Below are positions 52,952 through 61,740 of a stretch of DNA of 64,000 nucleotides, piece by piece. The stretch is from Enterobacteriaceae bacterium UBA5654. Its GTDB lineage: Bacteria; Pseudomonadota; Gammaproteobacteria; Enterobacterales; Enterobacteriaceae. The position numbers and the translations under genes are program-made. Each line of letters begins with the position of its first letter. Positions within the stretch are counted from its first letter, which is position 1. The notes beneath the pieces were generated by a model. It was not told the DNA's origin. It made no database searches and saw nothing but the letters and a program-made list of their open reading frames with translations. The DNA lies in the NCBI GenBank assembly GCA_002421005.1, contig DIJC01000014.1, positions 573,813 to 637,812 of the forward strand, written 5' to 3'.

Positions 52952-54142
52952 ATGCTCGACGCTCAGACCATTGCTACGGTGAAAGCCACCATTCCCCTGC
53001 TGCTGGAAACCGGCCCCAAATTGACCGCGCACTTTTACGATCGCATGTTTGACCACAATCCAGAGCTGAAAGACATTTTCAATATGAGCAACCAGCGTAA
53101 CGGCGATCAGCGTGAAGCACTGTTTAACGCCATTGCTGCCTACGCCAGCAACATCGACAACCTGCCTGCCCTGCTGCCAGCAGTGGAAAAAATCGCCCAG
53201 AAGCACACCAGCTTTCAAATCAAACCGGAGCAGTACGATATTGTTGGCACCCACCTGCTGGCGACGCTGGATGAAATGCTCAGCCCCGGTCAGGAGATAC
53301 TGGACGCGTGGGGCAAAGCCTACGGCGTGCTGGCGGGGGTCTTCATCAATCGTGAAGCGCAGCTTTATCAGGAGAACGCCCGTAAAACCGGCGGCTGGGA
53401 AGGCACCCGCGCCTTTCGTATTGTCGATAAAACCCCGCGCAGCAGCCTGGTGACCAGCTTTGAATTTGAGCCGCTGGATGGCGGGCCGGTGGCAGATTAC
53501 CAGCCGGGGCAGTATCTCGGCGTCTGGCTGAAGCCAAAGGATTTTCCGTATCAGGAGATCCGCCAGTATTCACTGACCCGCAAGGCTGACGGCAAACGCT
53601 ATCGCATTGCGGTTAAGCGTGAAGCAGGCGGTCAGGTGTCAACATGGCTACACAACACTGCGAACGTCGGCGACGTGGTGTATCTGGCTGCGCCAGCGGG
53701 CGATTTCTTTATACAGGTTGCGCCGCAAACGCCGGTCACGCTCATTTCGGCAGGCGTCGGGCAGACGCCAATGCTGGCGATGCTTGATACACTGGCCCAC
53801 GCGCAGCATCCTGCCACCGTTAACTGGTATCACGCGGCGGAAAACGGCGACGTTCACGCCTTTACCGATGAAGTGATGGCGCTGGGCAATGCCCTTCCCC
53901 GTTTTAACGCCCACATCTGGTATCGCCTGCCAACCGAAGCGGATCGGCAGGCGGCGCGTTTTCACAGCGAAGGGCTGATGAATTTACGCCAGTTGCAGGG
54001 CGCGCTAAGCGATGCCGCCAGCGAGTATTATCTGTGTGGCCCGGTGGCGTTTATGCAGTTTGCCGCCCGGCAACTCATTGAATTTGGCGTGGCTAAAGAC
54101 CGCATTCACTACGAATGTTTTGGCCCACATAAAGTGCTGTAA
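52952..54142 (+). CDS. hmp: Flavohaemoprotein Hmp (nitric oxide dioxygenase)
   Basis: Detoxifies nitric oxide to nitrate with oxygen. The ATG at 52952 gives 396 residues as in E. coli, with an AAGGAAA ribosome site; the frame extends 64 codons upstream through the promoter and that part is not coding. The globin domain carries the proximal His85 (QKHTSF). The FAD domain (RQYSL) is near 206-210 and the NAD domain has SAGVGQTPMLAML near 268-280. The C-terminus YECFGPHKVL is conserved. Confidence 0.98.
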   Translation: MLDAQTIATVKATIPLLLETGPKLTAHFYDRMFDHNPELKDIFNMSNQRNGDQREALFNAIAAYASNIDNLPALLPAVEKIAQKHTSFQIKPEQYDIVGTHLLATLDEMLSPGQEILDAWGKAYGVLAGVFINREAQLYQENARKTGGWEGTRAFRIVDKTPRSSLVTSFEFEPLDGGPVADYQPGQYLGVWLKPKDFPYQEIRQYSLTRKADGKRYRIAVKREAGGQVSTWLHNTANVGDVVYLAAPAGDFFIQVAPQTPVTLISAGVGQTPMLAMLDTLAHAQHPATVNWYHAAENGDVHAFTDEVMALGNALPRFNAHIWYRLPTEADRQAARFHSEGLMNLRQLQGALSDAASEYYLCGPVAFMQFAARQLIEFGVAKDRIHYECFGPHKVL

Positions 54143-54166
54143 CCGCGACTCTCTCTTCTTTAATAG

Positions 54167-54197
54167 CGGATATCAGGGCGATACTGATATCCGTTCC
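54167..54197 (+). terminator. Hairpin downstream of hmp
   Basis: A perfect ten-base-pair stem CGGATATCAG/CTGATATCCG (54167-54176 with 54184-54193) has a seven-base loop. It starts 24 bases after the hmp stop and is followed by TTCCC, so the T-run is weak. Confidence 0.5.
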
Positions 54198-54312
54198 CGG
54201 ATTAATTCCTCACGCATTGATTTACGTGCGCTATGCGAGACTTTCGAAAGAAATATGTGCCTGTAAACCGTGTTATTATTAGAGCTTCCACTGCTTCGTT
54301 AGAGCATATGTT

Positions 54313-55848
54313 ATGCAACATTCTGTTGTCCGCGTCGGGGAATGGCTGGTGACGCCTTCGGTGAATCAAATCAGTCGTCAGGGGCGTGAGATCACCCTTG
54401 AGCCGCGTTTGATTGACCTTTTGATGTATTTTGCGCAGCACCCGAATGAAGTGCTTAGCCGCGATAATATTATTGATCACGTATGGATGCGGACCATTGT
54501 CACTAACCACGTAGTGACCCAGAGTATTTCTGAACTGCGCAAATCGTTAAGAGACGGCGATGAGCGTAATCCTGAATATATCGTCACCGTGCCCAAACGC
54601 GGCTATAAGCTCACCGCGCCGGTGGTCTGGCCTGCGGAGTCAGAGTCAGACTCTGAGTCAGACGCCAGCGCAACCGTCGCCGCCCCGGTTATCGCCGCGC
54701 CCGCAGCGTTGCCCTCTGCACCTGCGCAGCCCGTGGCAGAAACCGTGCCGGACAGCACGTCGAACTCTGCCCCGGCAAAATCCGGCTTCGGCACCTGGCT
54801 GGGATTTTTACTGTCATTAAGCCTGTTAGTCGCGCTGATCGTGATGACCCTGATTCACCACCAGCCCACGGTGACGAAAAGCCGACTGCTGCTCAATCCG
54901 CGAGACATTGATATTCGCTTTGACGGCGATGATTCCTGCACTAACTGGATATCCAAAAAGTCATACGCGATTGGGCTTGGCGCGCTGATCACCACTTCGC
55001 TCAACACTTTTTCCACCTTTATGGTTCACGACAAAACGAACTACAGCGTGAATGAACCCAGCAGTTCCGGTAAAACGCTGACCATTCGTTTTGTTAATCA
55101 GCGCCACTACCGCGCCCAGCAGTGCTTTATGTCGGTGCTGCTCATCGATAATGCCGACAGCTCCACCATGCTGGATAAACGCTATTTCATCACCGACACC
55201 AATCAGCTCGCGATTCAGGACGATCTGTTCAGCAGCCTGTCTGCGGTGCTGACGCAGCCCTGGCCGGAGCGGATGCAGGCCCAGCTTGCGCAGTTTCGCA
55301 TCCCACAAACCATGTCACTGACCGAATTTTATGAGGCCCGCCAGCTTATATTTTCCGGTGATGTTTAGTCGCTCGGTAAAGCCAGCGGCATTCTGGATAA
55401 AATCATGAAAGAATCGCCTGATTTTATCTATGCGTATGAAGATAAAATTCTGGTTGATGCCCTGCGTCAGTCCCAGCAATCCTTAGATCAACAGCAAACT
55501 ACCGCCTTAAACGAAGAGTTAGTTAAATTAACCCGCCTTCCGGGAATTCAGCAGACCTCCGTTTATTACAAGATCCAGACCATTGATATGTTGGGTAAAG
55601 GCAATATCAGTGGCGCTTACGAGGCCATCAATAAAAGCATCGAGCTGGAAATGTCATGGCTGAATTATGTGTTGCTGGGTAAGGTCTACGAAATGAAGGG
55701 CGAGAATCGACTGGCGGCCGATGCCTACATTACCGCCTTCAATTTACGCCCTGGCGAAAACACGTTGTACTGGATTGAAAATGGCATTTTCCAGACCTCG
55801 CTGGAAAAAATCGTGCCCTATCTTAATGGGTTTCTCGCCGAGGAATAA
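54313..55848 (+). pseudogene. cadC: Transcriptional activator CadC, interrupted by an in-frame amber codon
   Basis: ToxR-like membrane activator of cadBA that senses low pH and lysine (with LysP). The full frame has 512 codons like E. coli CadC. Codon 352 (55366-55368) is TAG where E. coli has lysine; the frame then continues without a shift to the conserved C-terminus (YWIENGIFQTS to the stop at 55848). The 351-residue product keeps the OmpR-type winged helix (EPRLIDLLMYF, VTQSISELRKSLRD), the linker, the membrane segment (WLGFLLSLSLLVALIVMTLI) and the first periplasmic subdomain with both redox cysteines (DSCTNW, AQQCFM). It loses the C-terminal periplasmic subdomain. Re-initiation at the ATG at 55405 would give a 147-residue fragment without signal or DNA-binding part. 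Confidence 0.88.
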
Positions 55849-56208
55849 AATCCGGCGTTAATATGCTAAATCCAGTTAAATAAAACATTAATAAACTCAC
55901 AACTCAATGTAAAAACAATGTTGCCAAAAATAGCTAATGTTATTTTTGGCAACATAAACCCCGATTTTTATGCCAGCCGTAACCCGCTGAATTTAAACAT
56001 TCTTTATACTTTCCTGATATCTTCCCTGATATTTTTGTGTTACTCGAAAAATGTCCACCTGTTATTTATGCAATGTTTGTATTTATTTCACTTTTCCTTT
56101 AGGACTTTTCCGAGGCAGATCGGTAATCTCGTCGCCAGTTGGACGGGTCAATGAACATTTATGACGCACTGATCCGGTTCTTAAAAATACCGTTCAGGAG
56201 AAGTAAAC
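55849..56208. promoter_or_regulatory. cadC-cadB intergenic region (PcadBA)
   Basis: This 360-bp gap has no gene and is AT-rich over its first 250 bases, as expected for the CadC/H-NS-controlled promoter of cadBA. It contains a 15-bp perfect inverted repeat near its start, listed separately. Candidate -10 hexamers occur (for example TTTATACTT near 56000-56010), but I cannot place CadC sites with confidence. A CAGGAGAAG ribosome site precedes cadB. Confidence 0.6.
55918..55955. repeat. 15-bp perfect inverted repeat upstream of cadB
   Basis: Arms 55918-55932 (ATGTTGCCAAAAATA) and 55941-55955 (its exact complement) flank an eight-base loop. The start is 69 bases after the cadC stop. The following plus-strand sequence is AAACC, so it is not a standard terminator for cadC. 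It could be a terminator remnant, a regulator site, or a cruciform element. Confidence 0.7.
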
Positions 56209-57534
56209 ATGAGTTCTGCCAAAAAGATCGGGCTATTTGCCTGTACCGGCGTTGTTGCCGGTAATATGATGGGGAGCGGGATTGCCTTATTACCTGCGAA
56301 CCTCGCCAGCATCGGTGGCATTGCCATTTGGGGCTGGGTCATCTCTATTATTGGTGCAATGTCTCTGGCTTATGTTTATGCCCGACTGGCTACCAAAAAC
56401 CCGCAGCAGGGCGGCCCTATTGCTTATGCGGGAGAATTATCTCCGGCATTCGGTTTCCAGACCGGCGTACTTTATTATCATGCCAACTGGATTGGTAACC
56501 TCGCGATCGGCATTACCGCCGTTTCTTATCTTTCTACCTATTTCCCGATTTTAAATAACCCGATCCCGGCGGGTATTGCCTGTATCGCGATTGTCTGGGC
56601 GTTCACCTTTATTAATATGCTGGGTGGCACCTGGGTTAGCCGTCTGACCACTATCGGCCTGTTCCTGGTGCTGATCCCGGTTGTGCTGACTGCGGTTGTC
56701 GGCTGGCACTGGTTTGATATCGCCACTTACCATGCGAACTGGAACACCTCGACCACCACCGATCCTCATGCGGTGATCAAAAGCATCCTGCTGTGCCTGT
56801 GGGCGTTCGTCGGCGTGGAATCCGCCGCTGTCAGTACCGGGATGGTAAAAAACCCGAAACGTACCGTACCGATGGCAACCATGCTGGGTACGGCGCTGGC
56901 AGGGATCGTTTATGTTGCCGCCACTCAGGTTATTGCGGGTATGTACCCGGCTTCCGTGATGGCTGCTTCCGGTGCGCCGTTCGCAGTTAGCGCGTCGACC
57001 ATTCTGGGCGGCTGGGCGGCACCGCTGGTGTCTGCATTTACAGCCTTCGCATGTCTGACCTCGCTGGGTTCCTGGATGATGCTGGTAGGCCAGGCCGGTG
57101 TGCGTGCTGCCGATGACGGCAACTTCCCGAAAGTGTATGGCGAGCTGGATAAAAACGGCATTCCGAAGAAAGGTCTGCTGCTGGCAGCGGTGAAAATGAC
57201 CGGCCTGATGATCATCATCACCATCATGAACTCCAGCGGCGGTAAAGCCTCTGATCTGTTCGGTGAACTGACCGGTATCGCGGTACTGCTGACCATGCTG
57301 CCTTACTTCTACTCCTGCGTTGACCTGATCCGCTTTGAAGGCATCAACGTGCGCAACTTTGTTAGCCTGATTTGTTCCGTTCTCGGCTGTGCGTTCTGCT
57401 TCATCGCGCTGATGGGCGCCAGCTCCTTCGAACTGTCCGGCACCTTTATCGTCAGCCTGATTATCCTGATGTTCTACGGCCGCAAAATGCACCAGCGCCA
57501 GAACAACGAAAACGAGACTGCCGAAGCGCTTTAA
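56209..57534 (+). CDS. cadB: Cadaverine/lysine antiporter CadB
   Basis: APC-family inner-membrane antiporter that imports lysine and exports cadaverine during acid stress. The product has 441 residues (E. coli 444) with 12 hydrophobic segments. The N-terminal GLFACTGVVAGNMMGSGIALLP contains the conserved GxG substrate loop. It is the first gene of cadBA, and intact. Confidence 0.97.
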   Translation: MSSAKKIGLFACTGVVAGNMMGSGIALLPANLASIGGIAIWGWVISIIGAMSLAYVYARLATKNPQQGGPIAYAGELSPAFGFQTGVLYYHANWIGNLAIGITAVSYLSTYFPILNNPIPAGIACIAIVWAFTFINMLGGTWVSRLTTIGLFLVLIPVVLTAVVGWHWFDIATYHANWNTSTTTDPHAVIKSILLCLWAFVGVESAAVSTGMVKNPKRTVPMATMLGTALAGIVYVAATQVIAGMYPASVMAASGAPFAVSASTILGGWAAPLVSAFTAFACLTSLGSWMMLVGQAGVRAADDGNFPKVYGELDKNGIPKKGLLLAAVKMTGLMIIITIMNSSGGKASDLFGELTGIAVLLTMLPYFYSCVDLIRFEGINVRNFVSLICSVLGCAFCFIALMGASSFELSGTFIVSLIILMFYGRKMHQRQNNENETAEAL

Positions 57535-57553
57535 TCGCCTCTCCCCTATCCCA

Positions 57554-57601
57554 AAGGCTCCTTCCTGCACCTGTCATGCCGTGACGGGAGGGGCCTTCTT
57601 T
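57554..57601 (+). other. Imperfect hairpin between cadB and cadA
   Basis: AAGGCTCC near 57554 and GGGGCCTT near 57588-57597 can pair around a smaller inner stem, followed by CTTTAT. It may be a weak terminator or processing site that sets the cadB/cadA ratio. Confidence 0.4.
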
Positions 57602-57622
57602 ATCTGGAATATGATTATGTCT

Positions 57623-59770
57623 ATGAATGTTATTGCCATCATGAATCACATGGGCGTTTACTTCAAAGAAGAGCCTATTCGTGAGCTGCATCGCGCGCTG
57701 GAAGGTCTGAACTTCCGCATTGTTTACCCGAACGACCGTGAAGACCTGCTGAAACTGATCGAAAATAATGCCCGCCTGTGCGGGGTGATTTTCGACTGGG
57801 ACAAATACAACCTTGAGCTGTGCGAAGAGATCAGCAGCCTGAATGAATACATGCCGCTGTACGCGTTTGCTAACGCTTACTCGACGCTGGACGTGAGCCT
57901 GAACGATCTGCGGATGCAGGTTCGCTTCTTCGAATACGCGCTGGGCGCGGCAGCCGACATCGCGGCAAAAATCCGTCAGAACACCGACGAATACATCGAC
58001 ACCATTCTCCCGCCGCTGACCAAAGCGCTGTTCAAATATGTTCGCGAAGGCAAATATACCTTCTGTACGCCGGGTCACATGGGCGGCACCGCGTTCCAGA
58101 AAAGCCCGGTCGGCAGCATTTTTTATGACTTCTTCGGCCCGAACACCATGAAATCAGACGTGTCGATCTCCGTGTCTGAACTGGGTTCCCTGCTGGATCA
58201 CACCGGTCCGCATAAAGAAGCCGAAGAATACATCGCCCGCGTATTTAACGCAGAGCGTAGCTACATGGTGACTAACGGCACCTCTACGGCGAACAAAATC
58301 GTCGGCATGTACTCTGCGCCTGCGGGCAGCACGGTGCTGATTGACCGTAACTGCCACAAATCGCTGACTCATCTGATGATGATGAGCGACATTACGCCGA
58401 TTTATTTCCGTCCGACCCGTAATGCCTACGGCATTCTCGGCGGTATTCCGCAGAGCGAATTCCAGCGCGACACCATCGCCCAGCGCGTGAAAGAAACCCC
58501 GCGCGCCAGCTGGCCGGTCCACGCGGTGATCACGAACTCGACTTACGACGGTCTGCTGTATAACACCGACTACATCAAAAAGACGCTGGATGTGAAATCC
58601 ATCCACTTTGACTCCGCGTGGGTGCCTTACACCAACTTCTCGCCAATCTATGCCGGTAAATGCGGTATGAGCGGTGGTCGCGTCGAAGGGAAAGTGATCT
58701 ACGAAACCCAGTCCACGCACAAACTGCTGGCGGCGTTTTCACAGGCATCGATGATCCACGTTAAAGGGGATGTCAACGAAGAGACGTTCAACGAAGCGTT
58801 CATGATGCACACCACCACCTCTCCGCACTACGGTATCGTGGCCTCCACTGAAACCGCTGCGGCGATGATGAAAGGCAACGCCGGTAAGCGTCTGATCAAC
58901 GGGTCGATTGAGCGTGCGATCAAGTTCCGTAAAGAGATCAAACGTCTGAAAAACGAATGCGACGGCTGGTTCTATGACGTGTGGCAGCCGGAACATATCG
59001 ATGGCCCGGAATGCTGGCCGCTGCGCTCTGACAGCGCCTGGCACGGCTTCAAGAACATCGATAACGAGCACATGTATCTCGACCCGATCAAAGTGACCCT
59101 TCTGATGCCGGGTATGAAGAAAGACGGCACGATGGATGACTTTGGTATTCCGGCAAGTCTGGTCGCCAAGTACCTCGACGAGCGCGGCATTATCGTCGAG
59201 AAAACCGGTCCGTATAACCTGCTGTTCCTGTTCAGCATCGGTATCGATAAAACCAAAGCGCTGAGCCTGTTGCGCGCGCTGACCGAATTCAAACGCGCGT
59301 TTGATCTCAACCTGCGGGTGAAAAATATCCTGCCTTCGCTGTACCAGGAAGCGCCGGAATTTTACGACAATATGCGCATCCAGGATCTGGCGCAGAACAT
59401 CCATAAACTGATTGCGCATCACGATCTGCCGGACCTGATGTACCGCGCCTTTGAAGTGCTGCCGTCAATGGAAATGACCCCCTACGCCGCTTTCCAGAAA
59501 GAGCTGCACGGTGAAACAGAAGAGGTTTACCTCGAAGAGATGGTAGGTCGCGTTAACGCCAACATGATCCTGCCGTACCCTCCAGGTGTACCGCTGGTGA
59601 TGCCGGGTGAGATGATCACCGAGCAGAGCCGTCCGGTACTGGAGTTCCTGCAAATGCTGTGTGAAATCGGCGCTCACTATCCGGGCTTCGAAACCGATAT
59701 TCACGGCGCATACCGTCAGGCGGATGGTCGTTACACCGTAAAAGTACTGAAAGAAGAGAACACAAAATAA
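57623..59770 (+). CDS. cadA: Inducible lysine decarboxylase CadA (LdcI)
   Basis: PLP enzyme that decarboxylates lysine to cadaverine, consuming a proton; decameric, inhibited by ppGpp. The ATG at 57623 gives the E. coli length of 715 residues (MNVIAIMNHMGVYFKEE); the upstream in-frame codons lack homology. The wing domain is N-terminal. The core carries the PLP lysine Lys367 in STHKLLAAFSQ and the substrate-side DSAWVPYTNF. The C-terminal HGAYRQADGRYTVKVLKEE is conserved. It forms cadBA with cadB. Confidence 0.98.
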   Translation: MNVIAIMNHMGVYFKEEPIRELHRALEGLNFRIVYPNDREDLLKLIENNARLCGVIFDWDKYNLELCEEISSLNEYMPLYAFANAYSTLDVSLNDLRMQVRFFEYALGAAADIAAKIRQNTDEYIDTILPPLTKALFKYVREGKYTFCTPGHMGGTAFQKSPVGSIFYDFFGPNTMKSDVSISVSELGSLLDHTGPHKEAEEYIARVFNAERSYMVTNGTSTANKIVGMYSAPAGSTVLIDRNCHKSLTHLMMMSDITPIYFRPTRNAYGILGGIPQSEFQRDTIAQRVKETPRASWPVHAVITNSTYDGLLYNTDYIKKTLDVKSIHFDSAWVPYTNFSPIYAGKCGMSGGRVEGKVIYETQSTHKLLAAFSQASMIHVKGDVNEETFNEAFMMHTTTSPHYGIVASTETAAAMMKGNAGKRLINGSIERAIKFRKEIKRLKNECDGWFYDVWQPEHIDGPECWPLRSDSAWHGFKNIDNEHMYLDPIKVTLLMPGMKKDGTMDDFGIPASLVAKYLDERGIIVEKTGPYNLLFLFSIGIDKTKALSLLRALTEFKRAFDLNLRVKNILPSLYQEAPEFYDNMRIQDLAQNIHKLIAHHDLPDLMYRAFEVLPSMEMTPYAAFQKELHGETEEVYLEEMVGRVNANMILPYPPGVPLVMPGEMITEQSRPVLEFLQMLCEIGAHYPGFETDIHGAYRQADGRYTVKVLKEENTK

Positions 59771-59781
59771 GTTAAATACCC

Positions 59782-59811
59782 AAAGGGAAGCGGCCTGCCG
59801 CTTCCCTTTTT
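59782..59811 (+). terminator. Terminator of cadBA
   Basis: A perfect 12-bp stem (59782-59793 with 59798-59809) with a four-base CCTG loop is followed by TT after a stem that itself ends in TTT. It is 11 bases after the cadA stop and separates cadA from the peptide transporter gene. Confidence 0.85.
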
Positions 59812-59830
59812 CACGCCGCAAGGAGTCGAC

Positions 59831-61282
59831 ATGAAAACACCCTCACAACCGCGCGCGATTTATTACATCGTGGCGATTCAAATCTGGGAATACTTCAGCT
59901 TTTACGGCATGCGTGCCCTGCTCATTCTGTATCTTACTCACCAGCTTGGTTTTAATGACGGCCACGCTATCGATCTCTTCAGCGCCTACGCTTCTCTGGT
60001 TTACGTTACCCCTATTCTCGGCGGCTGGCTTGCCGACCGCCTGCTCGGCAACCGCACGGCGGTGATCGCGGGTGCGGTGCTGATGACCCTCGGCCACATT
60101 GTGCTGGGGCTGGAGTCCGATTCAACGCTAAGTCTGTATCTCGCGCTGGCGATTATTATCTGCGGCTACGGCCTGTTTAAATCGAATATCAGTTGCCTGC
60201 TGGGCGAGCTTTACGCGCCGGACGATCGCCGACGCGACGGCGGTTTTTCGCTGCTTTACGCGGCGGGTAACATCGGCTCTATCGCCGCCCCCATCGCCTG
60301 CGGGCTGGCGGCCCAGTGGTACGGCTGGCACGTGGGTTTTGCGCTGGCGGGGATCGGCATGTTTCTCGGCCTGCTGATTTTTTTAAGCGGCCACCGTTAT
60401 TTTCAGCATACGCAAAGCGTGAACAAACCGGCGCTGCGGGCGGTGAAATTTGCCCTCCCGACCTGGTGCTGGCTGCTGGTGATGCTCTGTCTGGCCCCGG
60501 TATTCTTTACGCTGCTGCTGAAATATAACGCTGCTGGCTACCTGCTGGCGCTGGTCTGCATCATCGCGGCGTGGATCGTGGCGCGCGTTATGCTGACATT
60601 CCCGCAACACCGCCGCGCCCTGTGGCAAATCGTTTTGCTGATGCTGACCGGGACGCTGTTCTGGGTGCTGGCGCAGCAGGGCGGCAGTTCTGTCAGCCTG
60701 TTTATCGATCGCTTCGTCAACCGTCACTGGCTGAATATCGAAGTGCCAACGGCGCTGTTCCAGTCGGTCAACGCGGTGGCGGTGATGACCGCAGGCGTGG
60801 TGCTGGCCTGGCTGGTTGGTCCGCAAGGCGGGATAAGCTCCACGCTGCGCGTCTGGCTGAAATTTGCCGTCGGGCTGGTACTGATGGGCGGCGGTTTTCT
60901 GCTGCTGGCGCTGAATGCGCACAGCGCGCACCTGCACGGGCAGGCGTCGATGGGAATGATGATCGGCGGGCTGGCGCTGATGGGATTTGCCGAGCTGTTT
61001 ATCGATCCGGTGGCGATGGCGCAAATTACCCGGCTGAATCTGCCCGGCGTGACCGGCGTACTGACCGGGATCTATATGCTCGCCACCGGCGCGGTCGCTA
61101 ACTGGCTGGCGGGCGTGGTGGCACAGCAGACTGTCGAATCACAAATCAGCGACGCAGCGGTTGCCGCCTACGGGCGCTTTTTCTCGCAAATGGGAGAGTG
61201 GACGCTCAGCTGCGTGGCGCTGATTGCGGTGCTGGTGTGCCTCAGAGAAGCATGGACCCGCGCGGCGCTGGTGCGCGAGTAA
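59831..61282 (+). CDS. dtpC: Dipeptide/tripeptide permease DtpC (YjdL)
   Basis: Proton-coupled peptide symporter of the POT family; the E. coli homologue prefers lysine-containing dipeptides and also follows cadBA. The product has 483 residues (E. coli 485) with 12-14 hydrophobic segments. The family motif near residue 19 is EYFSFYGMRALL, in the YjdL form of ExxERFxYYG. The segment GNIGSIAAPIACG is typical. The C-terminal tail is shorter and different from E. coli. Its ribosome site (AAGGAG) lies just after the cadA terminator, so expression may rely on read-through or its own promoter. Confidence 0.94.
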   Translation: MKTPSQPRAIYYIVAIQIWEYFSFYGMRALLILYLTHQLGFNDGHAIDLFSAYASLVYVTPILGGWLADRLLGNRTAVIAGAVLMTLGHIVLGLESDSTLSLYLALAIIICGYGLFKSNISCLLGELYAPDDRRRDGGFSLLYAAGNIGSIAAPIACGLAAQWYGWHVGFALAGIGMFLGLLIFLSGHRYFQHTQSVNKPALRAVKFALPTWCWLLVMLCLAPVFFTLLLKYNAAGYLLALVCIIAAWIVARVMLTFPQHRRALWQIVLLMLTGTLFWVLAQQGGSSVSLFIDRFVNRHWLNIEVPTALFQSVNAVAVMTAGVVLAWLVGPQGGISSTLRVWLKFAVGLVLMGGGFLLLALNAHSAHLHGQASMGMMIGGLALMGFAELFIDPVAMAQITRLNLPGVTGVLTGIYMLATGAVANWLAGVVAQQTVESQISDAAVAAYGRFFSQMGEWTLSCVALIAVLVCLREAWTRAALVRE

Positions 61283-61291
61283 TTCAACATT

Positions 61292-61315
61292 GCTGCCCGT
61301 GCGTTGACGGGCAGC
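61292..61315 (-). terminator. Hairpin downstream of glnB and dtpC
   Basis: A nine-base-pair stem GCTGCCCGT/ACGGGCAGC (61292-61300 with 61307-61315) lies between the convergent ends of dtpC and glnB. On the minus strand it is followed by AATGTTGAATT, which is a poor T-run. Confidence 0.5.
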
Positions 61316-61319
61316 AGGA

Positions 61320-61658
61320 TCAGATTGCCGCGTCGTCTTCTTCGCCGGTACGAATACGCACAACCCGCGCCACGTCAAAGACGAAAATTTTACCGTCGCC
61401 GATTTTACCGGTCTGCGCGGTGCGGATGATGGTATCAACGCAGGTATCCACGATGTCGTCCGTCACCACGATTTCAATTTTTACCTTCGGCAGAAAATCC
61501 ACCATATATTCCGCGCCACGGTACAGCTCGGTATGGCCTTTCTGACGGCCAAAGCCTTTGACTTCGGTGACGGTCATGCCGGTGATGCCGACTTCGGCCA
61601 GCGCTTCACGCACGTCGTCGAGCTTGAAGGGTTTGATTATCGCATCGATCTTTTTCAT
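61320..61658 (-). CDS. glnB: Nitrogen regulatory protein P-II 1
   Basis: Signal protein that reports 2-oxoglutarate and ATP to glutamine synthetase adenylylation and NtrB. The ATG at 61658 gives the standard 112 residues (MKKIDAIIKPFKL). The T-loop has the uridylylated Tyr51 in ELYRGAEY, and the B-loop carries TGKIGDGKIFV. One notable substitution to E. coli is VVTDD for VVPDD. It lies 82 bp downstream of glrR in the same direction. Confidence 0.98.
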   Translation of the reverse strand: MKKIDAIIKPFKLDDVREALAEVGITGMTVTEVKGFGRQKGHTELYRGAEYMVDFLPKVKIEIVVTDDIVDTCVDTIIRTAQTGKIGDGKIFVFDVARVVRIRTGEEDDAAI

Positions 61659-61740
61659 GGTGTTCCCTGGAAACATGGTCTGTTTGATTCGCGTAAACGG
61701 TTGCTCACCGTATCATAACTTATCGCAAAAGTAGCGGAAA

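Noticed and set aside
55918..55955. Inverted repeat as insertion-sequence ends
   Set aside because: The arms are only eight bases apart and no transposase or flanking duplication is present.
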